Origin: Lumnitzera littorea
Taxonomy: Eukaryota; Streptophyta; Magnoliopsida; Myrtales; Combretaceae
Direction of reading: 5' to 3'
NCBI GenBank assembly: GCA_024138015.1
Contig: JAMXBB010000007.1
Location: 87,611,418 to 87,675,417 of the forward strand
Length of the DNA: 64,000 nucleotides
Part shown: one piece after another, positions 23,101 through 34,767 of the stretch
How positions within the stretch are numbered: position 1 is the stretch's first letter
Layout: each line of letters opens with the position of its first letter
Made by a program: the position numbers and the translations under genes
The notes under the pieces: generated by a model
What the model was told of the DNA's origin: nothing
The model's database searches: none
Seen by the model: the letters and a program-made list of their open reading frames with translations, nothing else

Positions 23101-24960
23101 AAGGGCCTATTGACATACGATCGAAGACAGATAAGTTTGAAGAGTTGCCAGTTCATGAGCTCAACAATAGCAGCAAAGGCTTAGGGAAGAAATTGGTGTA
23201 GAAATTGATGAAGATGGAAGAAGAAATCTTCTGGAAAATTGAAGAGAAAATGGGAGTTCTCAAGGATCATGATGTGTAGAGTGATCTAAGCTTAAGTAAT
23301 GTTTGCGCTTTTAAAGACCATGAGTTACCTAAGAAGTTTAAGGTACCAAATTTCGAAAAGTATGATGGAACAAGTTGTCTTAAACTTCACCTTAAGCTTT
23401 ATGTTTGTAAGATGGTCCAATTCTCTAAATAAGAGCAGTTGATGATTCAAACTTTCCAAGATAGCCTAACTAGGCCAACGTTGATTTGGTGTACCCAATA
23501 AGACATAGTTAAGCTTGATACTTGGGATAAGTTAGCTCGAGCATTTTATCAATAGTACAAGTTCAATGAAGAAGTGGCTCCATCCCTAATAGATTTGAAT
23601 AACATGAAAATGAAGTCGACCGAATCCTTTAAGGAGTATGCCTAGAGATGGAGATCTACAGCCACTCAAGCTACAGTATAATTGCCAAAAAATGAATTGA
23701 TCAACATATTCATCTGCACATTAGGTAAACCTTATTATAATCACCTCTTAGGCTATACTACTTTTACGTTTGCAGATGTAGTTGCAACTGGTAATCGCAT
23801 TAAAGATGCTATTAGAGTGGGGAGATTGATAGGGAAGAGATCAGCCTCGTTAGATTTAAAGGCCGCTGTAAACACTACGATGTCCTATCTAATGATACGC
23901 GAGCTTAATGCCTTAAGCATTGGTCCAGAGCTTAAGGAAAATAAGCTAAGCCAAAAATCACCTAAAAGGAGGTTCACATATATCCCATTTCCTATGTCTT
24001 GGGTCTATCGCTACCTAAAAGAAGAGGGTTTACTGCATCCTAAGACTCCAAAACCAAGGTATAAACGTCAGAAATATGATCCCAATGCGTAATGTGAATA
24101 CTACATGGGTCAGCAGGGGCATGCTATTAACCATTGCTAGGAGTTGAAGAATAAAGTCCAAGATTTAATAGATGAAAAATTGGTCCAGTTAGACTTTGTT
24201 AGGGATCTAAGGTCCAAATTCTACATAAAGCCCACTATTAACATGATATAAGGATTGGAAAAGTTGCCAAAAATAGATGGTCAAGTCTAAGGGTACGTTA
24301 TTGCTAGGGTTTAGAAGAAAGGGTTATAGCCTTAGAAGAAAAGTTAGTGATATTAGAAGAAAAGATCATTAGCATGGAAATGGTGATGGGTCATGTGCTC
24401 AAGCAGCTCGAAAATCTACATCATAGTATGAATAGGACGTTACAACCTAAGCATGAAGAAGATTTAATGAAAGAGAAAACAGGAACGAATGTGCCGGTTG
24501 GGAAAGCCCATAATTAAGATAAGCCTGTCTACAACAAGAGGAGGCAATTTATGCAGTTCAAGATTCCAATGACCCAAGTGTTCAAACAATTAAGAGACGT
24601 AGGATTACTGACATGTGAAAACCTAATAAAGAAATACAAGCCAAGGGATTATGACCCTAACAAATAGTGTAGATATCATGTAGGCAAAGTGGAGCATACC
24701 ATTGAAGATTGTTGGAGATTGAAGCATAAGGTACAGGATTTGATTGATGCCAAGATTATCTAACTAAGTTTTCTAGAGGCTGATGGGTCGATTAGCAGTA
24801 GTATTCCTTCCCCAGGTTTTGAAGGGTCATTAAATAGACAACCTTTAACATCAGGCATTGAGAATCTGCTACTATCATCTGACCAGGTGGCTCACCATTT
24901 GAAGTAGTTAGGTATATCTCCAAGAGATCAATTCAATTGAATGGGTTGAGTTCGAAGAAG
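23101..24960 (+). pseudogene. Gag pseudogene of the Tat-like element
   Basis: The frame contains KFKVPNFEKYDGTS, FQDSLTRPTLIW and STESFKEYA, signatures of the large plant Ty3 gag domain that packages element RNA. The longest open part is 23682-24092. Two zinc-knuckle-like motifs follow: YDPNA then C-EYYMGQQG-H-AINH-C near 24085, and DYDPNK then C-RYHVGKVE-H-TIED-C near 24660, the second followed by RLKHKVQDLID. Stops replace residues at several points, for example after IWCTQ, after EYA and before each cysteine motif, mostly at Trp, Gln or Arg codons as expected from C-to-T decay. No protease follows. Confidence 0.75.
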
Positions 24961-26700
24961 TGATAGAAATAAGGGCAATAGTTAGAAAAGAATTTTAGTT
25001 CTTGCACTTTTTTTCAAAATAATCTTTCATTTTGGAGCTTGTAATAGATACGAATTATTGAATAAAGCAAATTTCATGAATATTCTTATTTTTGTTTGCT
25101 ATGAAGCTAGCTCAATTCAAATAGGGGCATTTTGAATGAGTAAAAATGGATGAAGAAAATGTGAACTCGAAACTTTACATTTTCCATCTAAGGGAATGAT
25201 AACACATTACTTCAATGGTTTAGGATGAAAAGAGGCAACCCATGTCCTAAACATTAACCTTAGACACATATGAGAGAAGAGTGCCATCAAGGTGAATAAT
25301 TGGACTCATTCCTTAAAGGAGGTCTGTCTTGAACTTAGTATATGTGTCAAAATGATATTGAACATTCGTTTCATCATCCCTAAATACAATTATCCCTTGC
25401 AAACCCATTTGAACCTTCAGGGGATTTTTCTTAAAATTAGCCTTGCCAAGAACCACCCTAAACTAGGACAATCAAGAGGTTAGGGTCATTAATCTAGAGA
25501 AAAGGAGGAGACTAAATTGTGCTTGCCTTAGTTGTGCCAATTCATAAGCAAATGTTGTCATAGATAATTCAATTTCTTTAGGATGAAGAAGAATTTCAGG
25601 CCATCACTCAGGCCCGTACACTTATTTAAACACAATTAAGTCCATAGATTCTTTCCCAAACACTACAAAACCATGTACACTTCTCTTAAGTTTACACACC
25701 TTGAACCTATCTTTTAGTGCTTCAAATCTTATTAAGTGAAAACTTAACAATGGAAGGTGACCACCTTGACCAAAAAAAAAAAAAAGGAAAAAAAAAAGAG
25801 AAAAAAGAAAGAAAAGAAGAAGAAAAAAAAAAAAGATTGAAAATATTAGTAAGGTGATTACCTTCAAAGGAGCTGAATTACTAATAAGTCAGAAGTCCAA
25901 ACTTGTGATGAAGTCCAAAAGCTAAACACTTTCAATTCCTAAGCTTAAAAGCAAAGCCGTCATTTTATGATCCTACTCACTATACTAGCCTTAATGAAAC
26001 TCTTTTGACTAAAGAAAAACGACTTATCTTAAGTGAATTTGTTCATGAAACTAGGGCAAGCTCATGTTTAGTTTCTCTTAGGTTCTTGGCTTCTAAACCC
26101 AGGACTGATTGCATATGATTTCTTCAAAATTGGCCAAGTACATTGATATCCATTTGCTTAAACCATTAACCAAAAGCCTTATATTACAAACCTAGAAAAG
26201 ACCTATTGATTGACCAAAGTGTACCACTTACAAGATAGGCTACAATTTTTGGAATTGATGCTAAGAGTAAAAACAGAACTATAAGAGTGTAAGGAAGTCC
26301 AGTTTGACTAAATATTTCAAATAATGATATTTATCCCCTTAGTAGAAAATTAAGGAGTTGAGTGCTTTCTCAAAAATGTGAATGGTCATTTATCCCAAGT
26401 TTGAAATCAGTGCTTCTAAAAAGTTTAGAGATCGTAAATTATGCTTTAGGAAACAAGATTGAGAAAAAAAGTGATAAACGGGCAAGGGGCAAGCCAACTC
26501 CTTATTTGTGATCTTTAGAGTTTTTGAGATTTTCTTACTTATTAGCAACACAAATTTCTATCAAAGAGTATTTTTTTAATTTCTTAAAAGAAGAAGGAAA
26601 AGAGAAAAAAGAAAAATCTTTTCAAAAGAGAAATGAAACCTTTTTCAAAAAATTGTCAAAGAACAAGTTAATATTTTCAAAGAATCATTAAAATCCTTTA
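24961..26700 (+). other. Internal region without recognised pol domains
   Basis: Between gag and the minisatellite I find no retropepsin, reverse transcriptase, RNase H or integrase motif in any frame. A purine-rich run of about 85 bases at 25755-25835 gives an artefactual open frame on the other strand. This may be a spacer of a large non-autonomous derivative, or coding sequence too decayed to read. Confidence 0.45.
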
Positions 26701-26739
26701 AACTCAAGTCTTAGATCATTTTGTCAAAACTCATCAAAA

Positions 26740-27485
26740 TCCTTTCTAGGATCGCTTACTCAAAGGAGTATTGTCCTATCCTTAGTTGGATCACCTGCTC
26801 AAAGGAGTGTTATCCTATCCTTAGTTAGGTCACTTGCTTAGTGGAGCGGCATTCAATCCTTTCTAGGATTGCTTGCTCAAAGGAGCGCTGTCCTATCCTT
26901 AATTAGGTTGCTTCCTAAGTGGAGTGCCATCTAATCTTTTTTAGGATCATCTGCTTAAAAGAGCGTTGTCCTATCCTTAGTTGGATCGCTTGCTAAAAGA
27001 GCGTTGTCTTATTTCTTTTAGGATCGCTTGCTCATGAGAGCGCTGTCTTATCTATTCCTTAGTTAGATCACCTACTCATAGGAGTATTGTCCTATCTATT
27101 CTTTTATAGGATCACTTGTTCATGGGAACACTGACCTATCTAATCCTTTGTTAGGATCGCTTGCTAAAAGGAGCGCTGTCATATCTAGTATTTTCTAGGA
27201 TCACTTGCTTAAAGGAGCGTTGTCTTACCTATTCTTTAGTTGGATCACCTGCTTATAAGAGCATTGTCTTATCTATTCCTTTATAGGATCACTTGCTCAA
27301 AGGTGCACTATCCTATCTTTTGATGGATCATTTGCTCAAAGGAATGTTGTCCTAGTCCTTTTTAAGATTATTTGCTTATAGGAGCATTGTCCTATCTATT
27401 TCTTTATAAGATCGCTTGCTTAAAGGAGCACTATTTAGTCATTTAAAAGATCGCCTGCTCATGAGAGTATTGTCTCATGTTATCT
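26740..27485 (+). repeat. Minisatellite, about 18 copies of a 38-55 bp unit
   Basis: Each copy has the form ggatcgcttgctc, a purine-rich aaaggagcg, then ttgtcctatc and a T-rich spacer. I count about 18 starts between 26751 and 27460. Copies differ by point changes and spacer length. The unit contains a small dyad (gcttgctc against gagcgctg), so the tract could fold into serial hairpins. It lies just upstream of the 3' LTR. Confidence 0.85.
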
Positions 27486-27625
27486 TATCTTGTCTTTGAA
27501 AGATCTATCCTTTTAAGTAACTTATCTTGAAGAGATCTATCCTCTTCAAATTATCCAAGTTGAGTCTGGCAAAAATGGGTATCTTTTTTTGTTTTTATAG
27601 CGAAGTTCTAATCGAACTTTACTAT

Positions 27626-27637
27626 AAAGAGGAGTAA
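27626..27637 (+). promoter_or_regulatory. Polypurine tract of the Tat-like element
   Basis: aaagaggagtaa directly precedes the 3' LTR and is the probable plus-strand primer. It follows a hairpin in tatagcgaagttc and gaactttactata (27597-27627). Confidence 0.6.
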
Positions 27638-28002
27638 CTATAGACACCTCATTTTTGCCATTTTTTTTTCATTTTTCGTTAATTAAGCCAAGTTGAAAGA
27701 AAAAAAATTAAAAGAAAAATAAAAAAAAGAATGAAAATTAAAATAGAAAAAGAAAAAGAAAAAAAGAAAATCACATTTGGTCGTAGCAAGATAAGTCGAG
27801 TTGAGTCATGTCAAGTTGAATTGAGTTGAATTTTTAGATTAAGTGATAAGATAGGCTTAATTAATTAATTTTGGGCTAAACCAATATAGAATAAAAACTC
27901 ATCTAATTTAGAGGATCAAATTATGATTTATTGAGTTATTAGGCTATATTTAATTATGATCGGATCGGGTCTTGAAAAAAGATTAAAAAAAACCTAAACT
28001 AA

Positions 28003-28193
28003 CTAGGGTTTCTAGAAGTTAGGATAAATCTTTGATAAAATCATAACCATATCTTTCGTATCGAAACTAAGGTTTCTAAAAGTTAGGGTAAATCTTTGAT
28101 AGAATCATAATCATATTTTTCGTATCAAAACTAGAGTTTGTAGAAGTTAGGGTAAATCTTTGATAGAATCATAATCGTATCTTTCGTATCTTT
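28003..28193 (+). repeat. Triple 64-bp tandem repeat in 3' LTR
   Basis: Three adjacent copies, each starting ctagggtttc or a close variant and ending with the tttcgtatc half of the promoter palindrome. The single copy in the 5' LTR is at about 20051-20109. The copies sit directly upstream of the TATA box, like enhancer-type repeats in some LTRs. Confidence 0.75.
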
Positions 28194-28265
28194 TATACAA
28201 AAGATATGATTTTAAGTTTATAAATAGCACATCGACAAGGGATTTAGGAGAGGTTTTTTTTTCTT

Positions 28266-28420
28266 AACCACACAACTACTGCATAACGATCACAAAACTG
28301 CCACACAACTACTGTACAGCCACCACATAACCACTACACAACCACTGCATAGCCATTGCATAACCACCACACAACCACTGCATAGCCATCGCATAACCAC
28401 CACACAACCACTACAACACC
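28266..28420 (+). repeat. CAACCACYR short tandem repeat, 3' LTR
   Basis: Around fifteen imperfect copies of a word like caaccactgcatagccatcg, longer than the matching array in the 5' LTR at 20183-20290. Confidence 0.75.
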
Positions 28421-29452
28421 ACCACAGCATTGCTCAGATCGTCGCCTAGCTAGTCCATCGCCTAACATCACCTAGTAGTGTCCAACATCGCCTAGTAGCG
28501 CCTAGTCTACTGCCTAGCGTCGCTTAGCTACGCTTAATCTACCACCCATCACCGCTTAACACTAACATAATCCAATACTGAGTAAATTTTCATTAATTTT
28601 TTTATTGCATTAATTTATTTTATTAGTTATGTTTTTTTTTCCTTTATTAATTTATTTCTTTTATTTAAGTGTAGGTTTTAGTTATTATTTATTTTATTAC
28701 AATTTTTTTAGTCATTCCAATAAAATTTAATTAAATTGAGTTTTTTTTTAAATCATATTTTTTAATAAAAAATATATATATTAACACATAATGGTTTTGA
28801 AAAAATAAAAAATCTTAAATTGGGTTTTTAAAAAAATTTAGTTAGTTAGGGTTTTCTTTAAATTCGTGAAAATTAGATTTCTTAGGTTTTTTTTTTTAAA
28901 TAATAAATTGATAAATAAATGTAAACCTGGCTCGATTTGTGAAATAAAAATAACCTACCCACTAAATATTTTATAAAAAGAGAACTACAGCAGATTTGAT
29001 CTTGAATAGCGAGTATGTAGGAACTTTTAGGACAATTGTCTAAAAATAAAAGTTTTTTCCTTTTTTTATAAATTCGTAATAAAAAATAATTTTTAATTAC
29101 ATTTTATGAACTTAGGCATATTTTGAATATTTTTAGAAAAATTACATAAATAAAGCCCATCAAATTTTTTTTAATTTTCACATGGTGACTTAGTCTTAAT
29201 AGGTTAACTCCTGAACTTAGTTTTTTGGTTTAATTTTCTAAAAATTAAATTTTTTATAATACCCGCAGACTAGTGATCAAATTAGGGTTTTTTCACCTGA
29301 AAACCCTAATTTTAATTTTTTTACTAGTTGAACTGGTTGGCGACTCCATTTTTTTTTTTTTTAAATTTCCTTAATTTAATGTCGAGTAATTTATATTTAG
29401 TAAGTTGGGCTTAATATAAGTTAAATTAAAGAAATCAAAATAGGGCTTGACA

Positions 29453-30191
29453 CCATTCATAACTTTTCTCCTCTACTCATTAACATGTAGAGAAGAGACA
29501 AGTCAACAAGCCTTGAAGTGTCTCATTCTTTCATGACACTATCGAAAACTAAGTTGTATTGTAGTTTTTTATTTTTGAGAATAATATCCTGAAGGAGTAC
29601 ATTGACATAGCTCATGACAACACTATTTGCATATGAGCAATTATGTAGCTGACAATTTGTATTAGTACACATTCTTGTAATCCTCTTAATCACACCATTG
29701 GAACTCTTATATTTTCTTGTAAATATGAGTTGTAATTGAACATGTAAAATCAATAATTATGAAGTCCATTAATTAACTTTCATGCTTTTTTATTTCCCTA
29801 ATACTTCATAATAAAGTCCATTTATTGACTTTGGTCTTTTATTTTCTTGGTGCTTCTATTTGCTTTCATGAAGGTGTCTTGTCATTATGTAATTAGAAGT
29901 GATAGCTCTCCACTTAATAGTAGTGTGCTAAAAGATAATGTAGTGGGATGACTTTGATCCCTTTAACGACTTGTAATGTCTTGAAAGATAGTGAAGGGCA
30001 TATCTTGACTAAGTGGTAACATGACCAAGGATAATGCTGTCAATGGTAGAGAAGGCATTCTCTTAAGTTAGCACTTACTTTGTTCTCAAAGACTTCATGT
30101 ACTTAGGAGTAACGCATCAAGTAAGCAATGATTTTGTTTGGTGTAAAGTAATAAGATTACCTTGTTATCCTTTGTTTTTGTCTTTCTTTCT
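29453..30191. other. Spacer between two LTR elements
   Basis: Host or older-element DNA between the Tat-like element and the chromovirus. An open frame on the minus strand at 29523-29753 shows no family resemblance. Its right end, tttct (30187-30191), is the target duplication of the chromovirus, so it was once continuous with 51305 onward. Confidence 0.5.
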
Positions 30192-31014
30192 TGATGGATT
30201 ACTGACCTTTGGCCCCCTTACTCGTATACGCCTTCGAGGTCTTCAGCCTCTCATCAGAAGAATTCTCTTTCGTTTATTTACCGAAGAGGAAATGCAGTAT
30301 ACAAAAGAACAGTGGGCAAACTCTTTAAGGGCCCAACTTGAACACACTTTTTTTTTTTCTTATCTTTATCCAATCACCGACTACTCATGTGCCAAGGCCG
30401 AGGACCATACATACAGCATTCATCATTCGTCTCAACAATCTTAGTTACCATCCGCTTGTAACAGCCACAATTCTAACCTAGCTCAAATTCTCTATATGAA
30501 CCAATGATAGGCTACTACTTGTCCATTACTTTTTTGACATTATACTTTTTACCTTTCCATCATTTATCCTATTTACCCTTTTCATACAAACTAGGAATCT
30601 CTTTCTTCTTTATCATTGATGTAATTTTCCTTATTTGTAATGTTTCTCAAGGGACTTACTATAAATAGTCCATTTTCATTGTAGCTAAAATATCTTACAT
30701 CCCTTTTCAAACATTGAATATACTTGTCCTTGTGAGATATTCTTCTTCGAGTACAATCTCCTTACATTCTAATATAATCTTACCTAATAGCTTGAGATTA
30801 GTAGCAGGTGAACCTTAACATTAGCTTGTGCATTATATCAATAAAGTATTGAGTTGTGTTGTGTTTGTTGGTATATCATATCCTTTAAGCAACTTCATAG
30901 AAGCTACTATCTATCGTCTCCTCCATTCTAGTTTTCTTTGATATCTCAAAGAACCCATTTGGTTCCTACTCCCTATGGTAATTCTTAGTGATTATTGAGC
31001 TCTTAGGTACATCA
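30192..31014 (+). repeat. 5' LTR of the chromovirus
   Basis: 823 bp, TGATGG...ACATCA. It matches 50477-51299 throughout but is strongly diverged: by hand count roughly a fifth of the first 150 positions differ, mostly C/T and G/A changes. A third family member lies at 18528-19569. Confidence 0.9.
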
Positions 31015-31021
31015 TATAATC

Positions 31022-31034
31022 TTGATATCAAAGC
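31022..31034 (+). promoter_or_regulatory. Decayed primer binding site
   Basis: ttgatatcaaagc lies seven bases after the 5' LTR and differs from the initiator tRNA-Met site ttggtatcagagc by two G-to-A changes. The corresponding site after the 18528 LTR reads ttggtattagtgc. Confidence 0.7.
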
Positions 31035-31212
31035 TTGAGGTTGCGATCGAACGCTAAGTTAGAGTAGTTTTTGCTAGTATGTTTATCCTACTATACTCTG
31101 TTTTCTACTTAAAAAATAGAATAAGTTCTAAGTCTACTATTTGAATTGTTTTTCTACAATTTGTAGAAATTTCCTATGTGAGTAGAGTGTTTGCTAAAGC
31201 TATGTATTGAGG

Positions 31213-32041
31213 ATGTCAAATCCTAGTGTTCAATGAGAGATTAATGATGTTGAGAGTGATACTCATGGCCATGGTCATGTTACCCAACAAACCCCATAAA
31301 CTACTAATGAGTAGATAAAAGACCTTACTATTATTGTGGCCAATCTAGTTGCTTTTGTACAATGGGTCATAGGGACTAGCTACAAGAAAGAGTTGTTATT
31401 GAACGAGGTTAAGAAGTGAGAGAAAGGTCGAGAAGGTAGATGGATGCATAATGAGGGGTAGAATCAATTAATATGAACCAAGCTCCACCTTGACATGCTG
31501 ACAGGATTGCTAGAAGGAGACTAAAGTTGGATGAAGTTAAGGAGTATGATGAAGAGGAGCAATATGATGGAATTGAGGAGCGTAAGCTTAGAGCTCATAA
31601 AGGAGTTGAACATCTTAAGGTGCAGATTCTGAGCTTTAATGGATCTAGTAGTACTAATGATTACATAGACTAGGAGGAGAAGATCAAGAAAATATTTGAC
31701 TTCTATGATTACAAAGATATTGTTTGTATTTGAGTGGCTACATTGGAATATTCTTGGTATGACCAATACGGTAGAAAAAGCTATAGAATACGTACCAGAG
31801 AGCCGATAAGAAATTCGAACATGGAATGAGATGAAGAGAGCTTTGAGGAGTAGATTTGTTCTAGAATATTATGAACATGACACTTTTTAATGACTCTAAG
31901 ACTTGAGATAAGGCAACAAATCAATGTACAAGTACATTTGAGAATTCTAGTTTCTGATGTGATGTCAACGAACCCAAGACCTAAACTATAGCATGGTTCA
32001 TTTCTAGGCTTAAATTGAAGTTTATAATATAGTAGAGTTAT
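31213..32041 (+). pseudogene. Chromovirus gag, N-terminal part (single copy)
   Basis: Starts at ATG 31213 (MSNPSVQ). Recognisable gag phrases include LKVQILSFNGSSS, EEKIKKIFDFYDYKDIV and ATLEYSWYDQ, the capsid region that assembles element particles. Stops and frame changes are frequent, for example TAG after NDYID. This part occurs once; the sequence that follows at 32042 is the first copy of the tandem array, continuing gag with RLGTLDEAIRVVQRVEK. Confidence 0.75.
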
Positions 32042-33405
32042 AGAGGCTTGGGACTCTAGATGAGGCCATCCGAGTAGTACAGAGGGTCGAAAAGTAAAGA
32101 CAGAGCCAAATTAGCTAAGTATCGAGTAGTCGACCAGGCTTGCTAAGTAGAAGTAGTACACTAAGCTGACTTGGATATGACCGAATGCATTATAGTTCTG
32201 AGGTAGATCACCGTAGTTAGGTGCCGAACAGACTTGATGATGGTTGAGGCAAAGGCAAGGCCAAAGAGCCTAAGGTTAGAAAGGACTAAGGTTAAAGCTT
32301 AAGGAGGAAGACCCTAGAGATTAAGTGTTTCAAATGTCTTGGCTATAGATACGTAGCTAGTTAGTGTCCGAACTAACATATCATGACCATCAAGGGAGAC
32401 AAGCTTCAGTTTGAAGTAGAGAGTGCTAGTAAAGGGGAGGATGAAGTGCAAGTTGATCAGCTACTGGAAGAATTCCATAAAGATCCTGATGTCGTGGCCC
32501 CACCTTAACTAGGAGTCGAATACTATTTAGTCGTTTGACAAACACTCAATACCTTCGTGACTGATGAGAACAAGTACAGGGAGAACCTTTTTCATATGAA
32601 TTACCGAGTGAATAGTAAGCTCTATTTATTAATTATTAATAGAGAAAGTTGTACCAATGTCATAGCACATGGAGTAGTCATGGCCTTGAAGTTGCTGACT
32701 TACCCTCATCCTAAGCCGTATAAGATTCATTAGTTGAATGAAAAGGGAGGTCTACTCGTTGTCAAGCAAGTTAAAGCACCCATTACTATTGGTGATAGAT
32801 ATAAGGATGAGGTGTTATATGACGTCTTACCCATGATCGCTTTACACATGTTATTGAGACAACCTTGGCTATTTGATTTGAGAGTATTGCATAATGGGTA
32901 TAAAAACACCTATATGTTCCAAAAGAATGGGAAGAAGCTTATACTAACACCGATGAGCCCCAAAGAAATATAGGAGTCGTAAGAGAAGATTACTTGATCA
33001 CTACAGCAGAAGTCCCTAGTGATTTCCTAAGCCTATCTTTCTTTGGATGTCAAAACAAAAGAGTGTGTGATCTTGATAGTAAAAAAGCTTTTAAAGTTGA
33101 GAGAAGCCAGAGGCTTACCTACTGAGGTGAGATATTATTACAGGAGTATGTTGACCTCTTTTCTACTAAGATGCCAAGAGGTTTACCATCTAAGAGAGGT
33201 ATTGTGAATTGCATTGATCTTCAGCCCAAAGCTGTTCTTTCAAACCAACTTGCCTATAAGCTTAACCCCAATCAAGCAATCGAGCTAAAGAAACAAGTTG
33301 ACGAGTTGATTAATCGCATATATGTCCGAGAAAGCATGAGCCTCAGTACCGCTCCGATTGTCCCAATTCCTAAGAAGGATGGCTCTTAGAGAATATGCAT
33401 GGAAA
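32042..33405 (+). repeat. Array unit 1
   Basis: The copy continuous with gag. Knuckle region CFKCLGYRYVAS-stop-CPN has the zinc-binding His replaced by Tyr. The protease site reads LIINRESCTNVI, with the catalytic Asp changed to Asn. The open frame 32734-32973 covers the protease C-terminal half (VKAPITIGDRYKDEV). The open frame 33171-33389 covers the RT start with PIVPIPKKDGS. It ends with a tgcatggaaacagag junction, a variant shared only with the unit 4/5 junction. Confidence 0.9.
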
Positions 33406-34767
33406 CAGAGGCATGGGACTCTAGATAAGGCCATCCGAGTATCATAGAGGATCGAAAAGCAAAGGTGAAGTCAAATTAGCCAAGTGTTGAGTAGCTAACC
33501 AGGTATACTGAGTAAAGGTAGTATGCCAAGTTGACCTGGATACAACATAATGCAATACAATTTTGAGGTAGATCACCTTGGTCAAGTGCCAAGCAGACTT
33601 GATGATGGTCGAGGCAAGGGCAAGGTCGAAGAGCTTAAGTTTAGGCAAGACCAAGGTTAAAGCTCTAGGAGGAAGACCCAAGAGATCAAGTGTTTCAAAT
33701 GTCTTAGTTATGGACATGTGACTAGTTAGTGTCCAAACTAACGGATCATGACCATCAAGGGAGATAAGCCCCAATTCAAAGTAGAGAGCACTAGTGAAGG
33801 AGAGGATGAAGTATGAGTCAATTAGCTACTAAAAGAATTATAAGATCTCAATGCTGTGACCCCACCTAAAGTAGGAGTCGAATTCTATGTAGTTGTAAGA
33901 TGAACACATAATACCTTTGTGTTTGATGAGAACGAGCAAAAGGAGAACCTTTTCCACACAAATTATCGAGTGAATGGTAAACTCTGTGCATTAATTATTG
34001 ACGGAGTAAGCTGTATCAATGTCATAGCGTAAGGAGTAGTTAAGGCCTTGAAGTTGCTAAACTACCCTTACCCTAAGTCGTATAAGATTCACTAGCTAAA
34101 TGAAAAGGGAGGTCTACTTGTTGTTGAGCAAGTTAAAGTGCCCATTAATGTTGGTGATAGATAAAAGCATGAGGTGTTATGCTACATCTTACCTATGTAT
34201 GCTTCACATATATTATTGGGCCGACCTTAGCTGTTTGATTTGATAGTGTTGCATGATGGGTCTAAAAATAGCTATATGTTCCAAAAGGATGGGAAGAAGG
34301 TTTTATCAACTCCGATGAGCCCTAAAGAAGTATAGGAGTTGGAAGAAGAGATTACCTGAACATTGTAGTAGAAGTCCCTAATGATTTCTCGAGCTTAGCT
34401 ATCTAAGGATGTTAAGATAGAAGAGTGTGTACTCCTATTAGTAAGAAAGCTTTTAAAGTTGAAAGAAATTTGAAGCTTACCTATTGAGGTGGAGATATTA
34501 TTATAGGAGTATGCCGACTACTTTCCTAGCGAGATGCCGAAAGGTTTACAACTTGTAAGAGGCATTGAGCATTGCATTGATCTTCATCACAGAGTTGTTC
34601 TTCTAAACTGACCTAACTATAGGCTTTACCCCTAGTTGGCAGTCGAGCTAAAGAAACAATTGACGAGTTGATTGATCGCAGATATGTTCAAGAAAGCATG
34701 AGCCCCTGTGTTATGCTGGCTGTCCTAAGACTTAAGAAGGATGGCTCTTGGAGAATATGTATTGATA
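33406..34767 (+). repeat. Array unit 2
   Basis: Knuckle CFKCLSYGHVTS-stop-CPN keeps Cys, Cys and His but has a stop before the last Cys. Protease LIIDGVSCINVIA keeps the catalytic Asp but changes the following Gly pair to G-V. Starts with the gcatgggact variant. Confidence 0.9.

Larger units (their letters stand above)
19717..29452 (+). mobile_element. Tat-like Ty3 element, non-autonomous, both LTRs present
   Basis: A 9.7-kb element bounded by LTRs at 19717-21420 and 27639-29452, flanked by ccat (19713-19716) and ccat (29453-29456), extendable to ccatt if the shared T is counted. Order: 5' LTR, primer-site-like gaattagcaactccactagg, a long leader, a broken gag with two zinc-knuckle-like motifs, about 1.7 kb without recognisable domains, a minisatellite of about 18 copies, a purine tract, and the 3' LTR. 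No protease, reverse transcriptase, RNase H or integrase was found, so mobilisation would have needed proteins supplied by a relative. LTR length and gag type fit the Tat/Ogre side of Ty3; that assignment is from memory of the family. Confidence 0.75.
27639..29452 (+). repeat. 3' LTR of the Tat-like element
   Basis: Collinear with the 5' LTR but about 110 bp longer, because the 64-bp unit containing aaatctttgatagaatcata occurs three times in tandem (28003-28066, 28067-28130, 28131-28193) against once in the 5' LTR. TATA-like ttataaata is at 28218-28226, and the CAACCACYR array at 28266-28420. Ends ...gggcttgaca. Confidence 0.8.

Noticed and set aside
25622..25867. Minus-strand frame rich in Phe and Leu
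   Set aside because: Antisense of an A-rich purine tract inside the Tat-like element.
26740..27485. Minisatellite as a CRISPR-like array
   Set aside because: Units vary, spacers are not unique sequences of constant length, there are no cas genes, and this is plant nuclear DNA inside a retrotransposon.
30097..30444. 115-codon open frame
   Set aside because: It crosses the target site and the start of the 5' LTR, so it mixes host and element sequence.
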